Shown piece by piece: positions 1 through 7,928 of a DNA stretch of 20,627 nt. The translations under genes were made by a program, and so were the position numbers. The stretch is taken from positions 1-20,627 of IMG/VR virus record IMGVR_UViG_3300025030_001289. One strand, given 5' to 3'. The number at the start of each line of letters is the position of its first letter. The first letter of the stretch is position 1. The notes beneath the pieces were generated by a model. It was given only the letters and a program-made list of their open reading frames with translations. It did not search any database and was not told where the DNA came from. This stretch comes from a virus.

Positions 1-77
1 TAACCCGAATTAACGCTTCTGGAGAGCAGACAGTAGTCACTCAAAGAAAGAAGAAGAATCAAGTTCAAACTTTATAA
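1..77 (+). CDS. 3' end of an upstream CDS, possibly the tail of a split N-intein
   Basis: The frame beginning at base 3 is open from the window edge and stops at TAA 75-77, giving 24 residues that start TRINASGEQTVVTQ and end in a basic tail, KKKNQVQTL. I do not recognise a gene from so little. Its position, 24 bases before a free-standing homing endonuclease gene that is itself followed by a C-intein, is where the N-intein half of a fractured gene normally ends. The text TRINASGEQ resembles the stretch that follows the first ten residues of many inteins (T-R-x-x-x-G-E/K). No cysteine 1 and no Walker A residues are visible, so the exon end would have to lie just before base 1. It could equally be an unrelated gene such as a gp47-like neighbour. 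Confidence 0.45.
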   Translation, partial: TRINASGEQTVVTQRKKKNQVQTL

Positions 78-90
78 GTTTTTATAAGAT
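71..90 (+). promoter_or_regulatory. TTTATAAG direct repeat ahead of the endonuclease gene
   Basis: TTTATAAG occurs twice exactly ten bases apart (71-78 and 81-88), 13 bases before the ATG at 102. The AT-rich element resembles phage late-promoter TATA boxes and may drive the endonuclease gene. It overlaps the stop codon of the upstream CDS. Function is inference only. Confidence 0.25.
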
Positions 91-101
91 TTATCATTAT
101 A

Positions 102-1385
102 ATGCTACAATGTAAAAAATGTGAATTTAAAGGATCTAATCTATATGAACATATAGTTAATGACCACAAAATGATGTTTAATGATTACGTGGGCCTCTAC
201 GGAAAAGAGTGCACAATGACCCCACCAAAACCACCAAAAAAGAAACGTACTGATGGGTATGTAAGTGTGTTTAGTAAAAAATATTGGTTAGACAAAGGAT
301 TTACAGAAGAAGACGCAATATACCAAATTAAGATTCGTCGACCAAGTAATACAGAATATTGGATAAATAAAGGGTTCGACATGAAAGCTGCTATTATCAA
401 AGTTTATGAATTTGGTCAGTCTGGATTTAATAAAGATAAATTAATAGAAAAACATGGAATTGTAAAGGGAACTTTATTATTTAATGAACGAAAGGAAAAA
501 AAGAAACTTTCAGGAAGAACTGTTCAGTATTGGTTAAACCGTAACTTCAGTGAAGTTGAATCAATAAAAAAAGTTCATGATACTCAAGACACTACCTCAC
601 TGTCATATCATATAAAAAAATATGGAAAAAAGAAAGGAACTAAAAAAAGGGAGGAATTGACTAATAAATGGCAATCAACATTAAATAATAAATCAAAAAA
701 AGAAAAAGCTAGAATTAATAAATTAAAAATATCAAATGGAGTTAAATTTATAAAAAGTCAACACCCAGAAAATTGGGCAGAACTTTGTCTGGAAAAACAT
801 TTTGGTTACTGTAAAAACGGAAAGCATTCTCATTACACATTATTAAAAGAGATTATCAATAGTGCTCAATCAAAGGAGCAATTAATTATTTTTTTACAAA
901 AAAAAGATGTTGAAATTCGAGATTTAAAATTTATTCTTAAAAATGAATTAATTACTGAATTTTATAATATAGCTGATCAAACCGAACAACAATATATATT
1001 TAATAAAATTTGTCAACATAAAGGAATGAAACTAATGCCAAAAGTGGCATATGGCACACGAATAACATTTAATGGAATTTTATATAAATCAATACCAGAA
1101 TATAGTATAGCAAAATATTTAACTGATAATAATATAAAATTTGAATATGATTTACAATACCCATATCAAAAAAAGAAATGGCCAGCAGGATTTCGGTATG
1201 ATTTTTATATACCATGTATTAATTTGTATATTGAATACGCTGGATTGGCGGGTAGAATTGAATATGATAAAAAAATGATTAAAAAAAGAAATCATTGCAT
1301 TGCACATAATCTTAGTGTGTTTATATCGAATGATCATCCTGTGATAATTAAATTAATTGAAAATGAAATTAAAAAAAACAATTAG
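102..1385 (+). CDS. Free-standing homing endonuclease, PD-(D/E)xK/Vsr-like, with N-terminal zinc finger
   Basis: The 427-residue protein has three visible parts. Residues 1-35 form a C2H2-like finger (CKKC, then H and H) followed by a DYVGLYG-type tail, as in MucR/Ros-like fingers of phage homing endonucleases. Three imperfect repeats start at Y61, Y86 and Y143 (YWLDKGF, YWINKGF, YWLNRNF), probably DNA-recognition modules. The C-terminus, about 325-420, has a nuclease core: a YKSIPEYSIAKYL helix, then D367 in RYDFYIP and E378 in LYIEYAGL. The family pattern supports DNA cleavage at an intein-less allele. It lies directly upstream of a C-intein and ends 23 bases inside that ORF, which is the known fractured-gene layout. 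The start ATG has no clear Shine-Dalgarno site. The third catalytic residue is uncertain. Confidence 0.8.
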   Translation: MLQCKKCEFKGSNLYEHIVNDHKMMFNDYVGLYGKECTMTPPKPPKKKRTDGYVSVFSKKYWLDKGFTEEDAIYQIKIRRPSNTEYWINKGFDMKAAIIKVYEFGQSGFNKDKLIEKHGIVKGTLLFNERKEKKKLSGRTVQYWLNRNFSEVESIKKVHDTQDTTSLSYHIKKYGKKKGTKKREELTNKWQSTLNNKSKKEKARINKLKISNGVKFIKSQHPENWAELCLEKHFGYCKNGKHSHYTLLKEIINSAQSKEQLIIFLQKKDVEIRDLKFILKNELITEFYNIADQTEQQYIFNKICQHKGMKLMPKVAYGTRITFNGILYKSIPEYSIAKYLTDNNIKFEYDLQYPYQKKKWPAGFRYDFYIPCINLYIEYAGLAGRIEYDKKMIKKRNHCIAHNLSVFISNDHPVIIKLIENEIKKNN

Positions 1386-1740
1386 TATAGGAGACATATA
1401 TACTTTATTTAAAAAGTATGGTGATCTAAATTTAGATGTGCTTACACCTTACGGGTATAAACATATTGAAGCCTGTGAAATTACTGCAAAAAACTCTCCG
1501 GTAATTAAATTAACAACTGACAATAGCTTAGAATTATTATGTTCTCCTGACCATAAAATTAAAACTTTAAATGGTAGATTTGTAAGTGCAAACAGATTAT
1601 TACCTGGCCACAAAATTTTATCACAAGAATCTTCGACAACAATAAAAACAGTTCAATTAATGCCATATCGGCAAGATTTACTAGACATTCAAGTATCAGA
1701 CGTGCGTCAATATTACTCAAACGGTATAGTTTCGCATAAT
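1363..1740 (+). other. C-intein of an atypically split intein in the gp46-like gene
   Basis: The 126-residue region has the late intein blocks: SPDHKI (block B, with Ser in place of the usual Thr of TxxH), LLDIQVSDVRQYY (block F) and NGIVSHN followed by Ser (block G). It also holds nearly all of the N-terminal Hint core (ISIGDIYTLF, VLTPYGYKHIEAC), so only a short first segment with Cys1 is missing. This matches the atypical split of phage TerL-type inteins, which have tiny N-inteins. The insertion point is the GK/S junction of the Walker A P-loop. Confidence 0.88.
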
Positions 1741-3654
1741 TCAGCGATATTAGATTCTTTAGCATATTGTATTTTTGACAAGTCGTCACGTGGTACAAAG
1801 GGGTCACATATAATGAATAATAAAAAAGATTTTTTTGAATGTAAATTTAATTTTGAAATTAAAGGAGTAAATTACCATATCCACCGCACAGGAAAACGAA
1901 AAGACAACGGTAGTTCGGTAAAGGGTGATGTTGACTTTTATAGAATAGTCAACGGACAAACAGAATCACTAAATGGAGAAGAGCGTGATGAAACAAATAA
2001 AATAATTCGTTCGTATTTAGGAACATATGATGACTTTATTTTAACGGCTTTATCGCTTCAAAATAATAACACTGGATTTATCGACATGGTTCAAAGCCAA
2101 CGAAAAGATTTATTGTCGAAATTTTTGGACATTGGTATTTTCGAAGATTTATATGAAATTGCAGCACTTGAAATATCCGACACAGCTTCAGCTCTTCGCC
2201 GTCTTAAGAAAGAAGATTGGTCACAACTATTATCAGATACACAAACTCAAATAGGAGCAAGTGAAGGTGAATTACAAATACTAAATGAGCAAAAAGATAA
2301 TAGTAGCAAAGAACTTTTTAATGTAAACGAAAAACATACCACACTATTATCACAATACAAACCAATTGATTCAGGTGTTATTAACCTTACCAAACTAACA
2401 AATCAAAAACTCGAACTAAATAAATTACTGAAAGATCAGGCTACCAATTTAATCACTGCCAGTGAGCAGATTAAAAAATACACCGACAAATTAAACGGGC
2501 TTTTAGATTTATATCCAAAAGTTCCAGATAATATTCAACAGGGGATTGAAAATTTAATATTGTTAGAAACTAAATTCGAAAAAAATAAACAATTAATTTC
2601 GCGGTTGTTAATTGATTTAAAACATAAACAAGAAAAACTTAAAAAGTTAGAAGAGCATAAATACGACCCAGATTGCAAATTTTGCATGGATAATGTTTTT
2701 GTTAAAGATGCTATAGAAACAAAAAAAACTATCCTTGTAGATGAAACAAAACTAATTGACACAAAAGTAATTTCCGATAATCTTAAGAAAGAAATCGCCG
2801 AACATTTGTATTACCGCACTTTGCAGGAAGCCCTTGAGGCGAGTGACATTAAAATAAAAGAAGTGAAAGACACCCTTCAGAAAATATCAACTTCTCAAGA
2901 AATAACATCATTACAAATTAAATCAAATGAATCACAATTATTAATCATTGAACAAAAAATAAAGGATTATCATTTAAATGAAACGGCAATAAAGCACAAT
3001 ATAAAGTTAGATGAAAAAGTATTAGGAATTAAAAAAATACTTAGTAGTATTACCATTACGCACAATGAAACACTTGAAAAAATATTACATCTTAACGGGC
3101 AATACCAAGTACAACTCAAAACAAAAACTGATATTTTAGATAAAATAAAAGAACTGCAGGACCTTGAAACATACTATGAAGCATATGAACGATACCTTGC
3201 TGCAGTTAGTCGTGATGGTATTCCATATGATTTAATTTCGTCGACACTACCAAAAATTGAACATGAAGTAAATAACATTCTGTCACAAATGGTAGACTTT
3301 ACCATAACATTTAATACAGATGGTAAAAATATCAATGCCTATATTGTATATGATGATACAAACTTTTGGTTATTGGAATTGACATCTGGAATGGAGAAAT
3401 TTATATCATCGTTGGCTATACGAAACGCCCTTATATCAATATCAAACTTACCCAGACCAAACTTTTTGGCAATTGATGAAGGCCTAGGAGCACTTGACGC
3501 AGAACATTTAAGCCAAATGTTTTTAATGCTCGACTACCTTAAAGACCAGTACGAGTTCATAATTATGATCAGTCATCTTGACTCGACCAAGGATATGGTG
3601 GATAAATTAATGGAGATACAAAAAGAGGGCAGCTTTTCCAAAATAATTCATTAA
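1363..3654 (+). CDS. C-intein plus C-terminal half of a gp46/SbcC/Rad50-like recombination nuclease subunit
   Basis: This 763-residue ORF begins with a C-intein (residues 1-126) and continues from S127 as an SbcC/Rad50 ATPase lacking its first P-loop segment. S127 starts SAILDSLAYCIFDK, which fits the serine of the Walker A motif GxxGxGK-S and the helix after it. Visible landmarks are a long coiled coil (about 270-620), a CxxC zinc hook at C438/C441, the ABC signature LTSGME at 673-678, Walker B with D705-E706 in FLAIDEGLGALD, and a SHLD switch near the end. With a gp47-like Mre11 partner this family resects DNA ends for recombination-dependent replication. The N-half (Walker A to GK) is absent from the window, so activity would require trans-splicing. 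I prefer ATG 1363 to the in-frame TTG at 1357. It overlaps the upstream endonuclease by 23 bases, suggesting translational coupling. Confidence 0.9.
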   Translation: MKLKKTISIGDIYTLFKKYGDLNLDVLTPYGYKHIEACEITAKNSPVIKLTTDNSLELLCSPDHKIKTLNGRFVSANRLLPGHKILSQESSTTIKTVQLMPYRQDLLDIQVSDVRQYYSNGIVSHNSAILDSLAYCIFDKSSRGTKGSHIMNNKKDFFECKFNFEIKGVNYHIHRTGKRKDNGSSVKGDVDFYRIVNGQTESLNGEERDETNKIIRSYLGTYDDFILTALSLQNNNTGFIDMVQSQRKDLLSKFLDIGIFEDLYEIAALEISDTASALRRLKKEDWSQLLSDTQTQIGASEGELQILNEQKDNSSKELFNVNEKHTTLLSQYKPIDSGVINLTKLTNQKLELNKLLKDQATNLITASEQIKKYTDKLNGLLDLYPKVPDNIQQGIENLILLETKFEKNKQLISRLLIDLKHKQEKLKKLEEHKYDPDCKFCMDNVFVKDAIETKKTILVDETKLIDTKVISDNLKKEIAEHLYYRTLQEALEASDIKIKEVKDTLQKISTSQEITSLQIKSNESQLLIIEQKIKDYHLNETAIKHNIKLDEKVLGIKKILSSITITHNETLEKILHLNGQYQVQLKTKTDILDKIKELQDLETYYEAYERYLAAVSRDGIPYDLISSTLPKIEHEVNNILSQMVDFTITFNTDGKNINAYIVYDDTNFWLLELTSGMEKFISSLAIRNALISISNLPRPNFLAIDEGLGALDAEHLSQMFLMLDYLKDQYEFIIMISHLDSTKDMVDKLMEIQKEGSFSKIIH

Positions 3655-3670
3655 TAACTTTTTTACTTTC

Positions 3671-3685
3671 CTATAATTATACTAT
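3671..3685 (+). promoter_or_regulatory. Possible late promoter upstream of the large virion gene
   Basis: CTATAATTATACTAT lies in the 48-base gap before the ATG at 3703. Its TTATACTAT part (3677-3685) resembles the 12-mer TTATACTTATAT found before two later genes. The similarity is partial. Confidence 0.3.
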
Positions 3686-3700
3686 GAGAACGCCTCATAG
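3682..3700 (+). promoter_or_regulatory. Perfect 7-bp hairpin directly before the start codon
   Basis: CTATGAG (3682-3688), loop AACGC, CTCATAG (3694-3700) form a perfect stem ending two bases before the ATG at 3703. No T-run follows, so it is not a standard terminator. It occupies the ribosome-binding position and could regulate initiation or stabilise the late mRNA. Confidence 0.55.
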
Positions 3701-3702
3701 CT

Positions 3703-6700
3703 ATGATTAAACAAACCCGACCTTACCTAGGACTAAAAGATTATCCAGTTTACATCGAAGACAGTAGTGACCTGTCACCTGATTTATTTGTCATAACATC
3801 ATTACCAAAAACACTTACCACAGGAGTCAATGCTGTATTTTTAAAGGTAGATTCAGACAATTTCACTCCGGAAACTCCGCTGCTCGTCGAAGTATTAGAT
3901 TCCACAAATAACCCGATATATTACGAAGTGCCTGATTGGTTGTCGAAAGACATGGAACGCATGATTGCAATTCATATTCACGATGACACTCCTCCAGGTA
4001 ATGCCACAATTACATTAATTGGTCAAACAGATAAACTTTACCGTAACGAAGAAATTCCTTCGTTATTAGTTGGAAAACCAAATGTTCGATGGTCACATAC
4101 ATTTTTTGTAGATATTACAAAAAGAAATAATACCAACATATATTTTGAAGATGATGTTGAACCACAAATAACAATCGAAGAAAAAATTCGACCGTATATG
4201 TTGCGTTCATTTTCAACTACACAATTTGTAACGCAAAGTAATGCAATATCATATAAACTATCGGGCATAACACCGACTATTGAAATCACAGGGGCAACTA
4301 CATTTTTACCAGAACATTTAGGAGCTAGAATAAAGTTGACACCTGCAAATGCCATTCCGGCTTCGGGTAGTTCATTTGATTCAATGGACAAAGTTTATTA
4401 TGCAAACATAGAGTCAATTGAAACTTCAACGAAGGCAACATTGTCATATAGATATTATGTGACAAATACGTCAACGCTCATGACGTATGTGCCAAAAACA
4501 TTTACCGACGCTGCATGTGAAATACATTATGAAGCTCTTCCAACTTATACTTTAACACAGAATTCAAGGTCACTTGCACTAATAACCGTAAATGACTTAC
4601 TTCCAATATGTGGAGAAGTCGAACGAATAAAATCATTTTATAAAAGCAACGGATCGGCTGCAGGTTGGGAAGTGATTGATGACTCTGTTATAAAAGAATC
4701 TGAGTATAATGAAATATTAATTGATACAAGTTCAATTGATGTAAAAACTCGTCTAGGAACGATTGTGGATAGCAATACGATTTCTAATTATTGGACCGCA
4801 CAATTATACACACGATATAATGGTGTTAATGTTATTGACCCTCCTACTTATGAAGGCGATGAACCAATGGCATATGATCAGGGGACAATTTTATTCCGTT
4901 CATTTTATCCATATCATACATCGACCGTCACACACCCAACACAATTTTTAAAAATAACACCCGTCGGAACATTAGGAGAATTTCATGGAATGTTTGACGA
5001 GTGTGGAGAATATACACTTCAATTAAATTTATTGGGACGCACATCCACTTCAATTGGCTCCGGGGTACTACCACACATTGAATTTTATATGTCGGGTTCT
5101 GCATTTGACTATAAAGCAAACGAAAGTGGGTTAGGAAAAAAGATTGGCGAAATTAATGTCGGAGAATTATTACCCGGAACCCGTGGAAATAGTTTTCGAT
5201 ATATGAAACAAAAGTTTTCATTTATTGCCGACCGACAAAATACAGGAATGTTGCTTATTAAAGTTAATTCAGGTGATTGGTACTTTTCAGACATATCGAT
5301 TAAGCCAACTGCCGATTTAGGATATACTCCGTGTCAAACAAAAATGCTTATTCCAATTCCAACTAATCATATTAATGACCAATTAGATTTTAAATTTGAA
5401 TATTACAATCATGAAAATGCTCCGTCAAAAGTAATAAGCTATGTAAATAATATTTCTTTTGCAGGTGGCAATACATACATAGGCGGCTCTAATAATATGC
5501 TTACAGGTTCTTTACATATTGGTAATCAAATAGGAACTGGGCTGGAAATAATTGGACTTTCCGGTGGCGGACTCATACGAACATCAGGATATCGAGGATA
5601 TGTATCGGCAAGCGCCGGAACTGCCCCACCGGGATTTGCCATATGGTCGGGAAGTGCCATGGCAAATTATTCAGGGGAAGATTATAACGGTGTTGGAATT
5701 GAATTTCATGGTGGCGGGACAAGCGGTTCATTTAAGTTTCGTGGTAGTAAGACACCGGAATTTGAAATAGCCGCCCCAACATTTTATTTTGGAAACTCAA
5801 TACAATATATCAGTGGAAGTAACGGAATTTTATCCTTACAGACGCCGAATTTTTCTATAGACGAAAATAGTACCGTATGGATATCAGGTTCATTTAGTGG
5901 GAGTATTTCTCCCGGTTCATTACCATCTGGAATCCTGAGCGGAAGTGCCCAAATTGCAACAGATATTTCCGGTGCGTTTACAAGTGTAAGTTCAAGTTAT
6001 TCCACGCGAATTACATCTAATGAAGTTTCAATTATCACACTAAATTCAAAAACAGGCTCATACGCAACAACCGGTTCAAATACTTTTATTGGTAATGAAA
6101 TTATAAGTGGGTCATTAAATGTGTCCGGCTCTACTACTACTCCTGTGGTCATTGGAGCATCTGCTCCTGCCGGTACATTAACACTTAGGGCAACAAGTCA
6201 CTCAACAGATGGTAATATAATATTTGAAAGTGATCCGACAACAGAGAGACTTCGAATAAAATCAACCGGAGAATTATTAATAGGAATAACGTCATCACTA
6301 AGTGCTGCATATTCTATACAAACCGCACAAGGCGCGCAGGGTACAGGAATATTACTTCAATGTTATTCTACAACCCCTACCCATCAAGTAGTAATTGACG
6401 GACTGAAAAGTGCATCAGACACAATAGGAACTCGTATAGCAACAGCTGATAATGAATCAATTCTCGTCCTAACAGGATATGGGATAAATTCTTCTAACGG
6501 AACGGCTGCAGCAGGTAGTATTCATTTTGAACAGCACGGTGCCGCAGGAGCTACTTTTATTCCATCACGAATAACATTTAAGACCGGTGGCGCTGGCGGT
6601 CTTAAAACTGAAAAGATGCGTATTACTCCACAAGGAGTTATTAAGTTTGCAGGAACTGCAGAGCGTTCAGCTGAGGGCACTTCATATCTAGATTTGTTCA

Positions 6701-7899
6701 ACTCAGGCACTCCGCCGGCCGGCACTCTTGCCAATGGTATATCATTGTATTCAGCAGCAGGGATTTTAAAAGTTATGAACGCTGCGGGTCTTGCAGGAAT
6801 AGTAACCACTCAACCTTCAGCCATAAACAATACGCAATTATTCTTCGCGGACACCAACGGTCAAGCAATAGGCAACGCAGCACTAACTTTTAATAGTGGT
6901 TCCGGCCAATTATCATCAACTTCTTTTAATGGTATTTTTAATGGAGCATTAAGTGGTTCAGCACAAATAGCCTCTGAAATATCAGGAGCATTTACAACAG
7001 CATCAGGTTCTTTCAGCACTCGAACAACCAATCTAGAAAGTGCATCGGGTTCTTTCAGCACTCGAACAACCAATCTAGAAAGTGCATCGGGTAGTTTTTC
7101 AACAAGAGTCACTTCATTAGAAACTGCTTCTGGAAGCTACTCGACAAGATTGACAAACGATGAAGTTTCGATTACTTTATTAAATTCAAAAACTGGTTCA
7201 TATGCAACAACCGGTTCAAATACCTTTAACGGAAATCAAGTAATAACCGGCTCACTTAGTATAGGGACAACCGGTACCGGTAAACAAGTCGAAATTAATT
7301 CAGTAGACGGAAATTGCTTGCGATTGACATATAATGACCCAAACGGTAATGCAACTAACTATGTTGATTATACCGTGTCTTCTACGGGTAACGCAACAAT
7401 TTCCGCATCTGGAGCCGAAATAAATTTTACAAATGATATTATTTATACGGCTTCAAGCTCCGGTGTACCATATGGATGCTGTTATGGAACTAACCTAGGA
7501 TGGACACAAGGTACCCCTGCTGTTGGTACATGGTATGAAATATCTGATGCTAAGATGTCTGACGGTCCTCTTAATTTGGTAAGTCATGACGGAAACGGAA
7601 AATTAACCGTTTCAAAAGCAGGTACATATTTAATAACCTATACCGTAGCATGTGGTGCGAATGTCATAGGTTCCTATTTATCCACTGCAATAAGCTTGTC
7701 AGGTACAGAGCAGGAAGCCGGCTATGTAAGTGTAGAAGTTCCTGCGGCAAATTATACCTGTGCCTCGGCGGGCCAGGGAATATTTACAGTTCCTGTAGGT
7801 CGTACTATTGAGGTGTCAATCCGATTTACAGGTGCAGTAACACCGACAGGTCTAGGAGTTGACGATTTAACAATAACCTGCACTATGATCGGTGGATAA
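3703..7899 (+). CDS. Large virion surface/fibre-like structural protein
   Basis: The 1398-residue protein has modular phage adhesin architecture. Residues 1-180 look like beta-sandwich attachment domains. About 370-540 resembles a carbohydrate-binding jelly roll (FDECGEYTLQLNLLG, then FRYMKQKFSFIADRQNTGMLL). A glycine/serine-rich beta region follows. Two related modules, GSAQIATDISGAF at about 745 and GSAQIASEISGAF at about 1085, each lead into a TRxTxxE coiled-coil and then KTGSYATTGSNTF. The last 150 residues (WTQGTPAVGTWYEI to the end) read like a C1q/TNF-type trimeric head (KAGTYLITYTVACG, YTCASAGQGIFTVPVG). No catalytic motif was seen. It sits between the recombination gene and the nucleotidyltransferase gene behind a hairpin and a possible late promoter. 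A tail fibre, whisker or capsid decoration role is inferred; the exact location on the virion is unknown. Confidence 0.72.
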   Translation: MIKQTRPYLGLKDYPVYIEDSSDLSPDLFVITSLPKTLTTGVNAVFLKVDSDNFTPETPLLVEVLDSTNNPIYYEVPDWLSKDMERMIAIHIHDDTPPGNATITLIGQTDKLYRNEEIPSLLVGKPNVRWSHTFFVDITKRNNTNIYFEDDVEPQITIEEKIRPYMLRSFSTTQFVTQSNAISYKLSGITPTIEITGATTFLPEHLGARIKLTPANAIPASGSSFDSMDKVYYANIESIETSTKATLSYRYYVTNTSTLMTYVPKTFTDAACEIHYEALPTYTLTQNSRSLALITVNDLLPICGEVERIKSFYKSNGSAAGWEVIDDSVIKESEYNEILIDTSSIDVKTRLGTIVDSNTISNYWTAQLYTRYNGVNVIDPPTYEGDEPMAYDQGTILFRSFYPYHTSTVTHPTQFLKITPVGTLGEFHGMFDECGEYTLQLNLLGRTSTSIGSGVLPHIEFYMSGSAFDYKANESGLGKKIGEINVGELLPGTRGNSFRYMKQKFSFIADRQNTGMLLIKVNSGDWYFSDISIKPTADLGYTPCQTKMLIPIPTNHINDQLDFKFEYYNHENAPSKVISYVNNISFAGGNTYIGGSNNMLTGSLHIGNQIGTGLEIIGLSGGGLIRTSGYRGYVSASAGTAPPGFAIWSGSAMANYSGEDYNGVGIEFHGGGTSGSFKFRGSKTPEFEIAAPTFYFGNSIQYISGSNGILSLQTPNFSIDENSTVWISGSFSGSISPGSLPSGILSGSAQIATDISGAFTSVSSSYSTRITSNEVSIITLNSKTGSYATTGSNTFIGNEIISGSLNVSGSTTTPVVIGASAPAGTLTLRATSHSTDGNIIFESDPTTERLRIKSTGELLIGITSSLSAAYSIQTAQGAQGTGILLQCYSTTPTHQVVIDGLKSASDTIGTRIATADNESILVLTGYGINSSNGTAAAGSIHFEQHGAAGATFIPSRITFKTGGAGGLKTEKMRITPQGVIKFAGTAERSAEGTSYLDLFNSGTPPAGTLANGISLYSAAGILKVMNAAGLAGIVTTQPSAINNTQLFFADTNGQAIGNAALTFNSGSGQLSSTSFNGIFNGALSGSAQIASEISGAFTTASGSFSTRTTNLESASGSFSTRTTNLESASGSFSTRVTSLETASGSYSTRLTNDEVSITLLNSKTGSYATTGSNTFNGNQVITGSLSIGTTGTGKQVEINSVDGNCLRLTYNDPNGNATNYVDYTVSSTGNATISASGAEINFTNDIIYTASSSGVPYGCCYGTNLGWTQGTPAVGTWYEISDAKMSDGPLNLVSHDGNGKLTVSKAGTYLITYTVACGANVIGSYLSTAISLSGTEQEAGYVSVEVPAANYTCASAGQGIFTVPVGRTIEVSIRFTGAVTPTGLGVDDLTITCTMIGG
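7009..7134 (+). repeat. Tandem 42-bp repeat coding a 14-residue coiled-coil unit
   Basis: Bases 7009-7050 and 7051-7092 are identical, each coding SFSTRTTNLESASG. A diverged third copy follows at 7093-7134 (SFSTRVTSLETASG), then a partial fourth (SYSTRLTNDEV). The 14-residue (two-heptad) period suits a trimeric coiled-coil stalk, and the perfect identity of the first two copies suggests recent duplication. Confidence 0.9.
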
Positions 7900-7909
7900 T
7901 CTAAAATCA

Positions 7910-7921
7910 TTATACTTATAT
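7910..7921 (+). promoter_or_regulatory. Putative late promoter motif TTATACTTATAT (copy 1)
   Basis: This 12-mer lies seven bases before the ATG at 7929 and is repeated exactly at 11996-12007. It is flanked by an inverted repeat, AATCTA (7898-7903) and TAGATT (7923-7928). It resembles T4-type late promoters in composition and position, but its role is inferred. Confidence 0.4.
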
Positions 7922-7928
7922 GTAGATT

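Noticed and set aside
12-41. N-A-S-G-E-Q-T-V-V-T read as the first ten residues of an N-intein
   Set aside because: Position 1 would be Asn instead of Cys, and the preceding residues (TRI) do not fit a Walker A GxGK. A later part of the N-intein is the better reading.
102-1385. Group I intron with an intron-encoded endonuclease
   Set aside because: The flanking sequence has intein blocks ending in HN/S, and the C-half has its own start codon. I saw no intron core structure.
1363-3654. gp46-like gene as a truncated pseudogene lacking its Walker A
   Set aside because: The frame is intact to the end, all other ATPase motifs are present, and it begins with a C-intein that ends exactly at the P-loop serine.
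7009-7134. CRISPR-like direct repeats
   Set aside because: The repeats are contiguous without spacers, in frame, and encode a coiled-coil unit.
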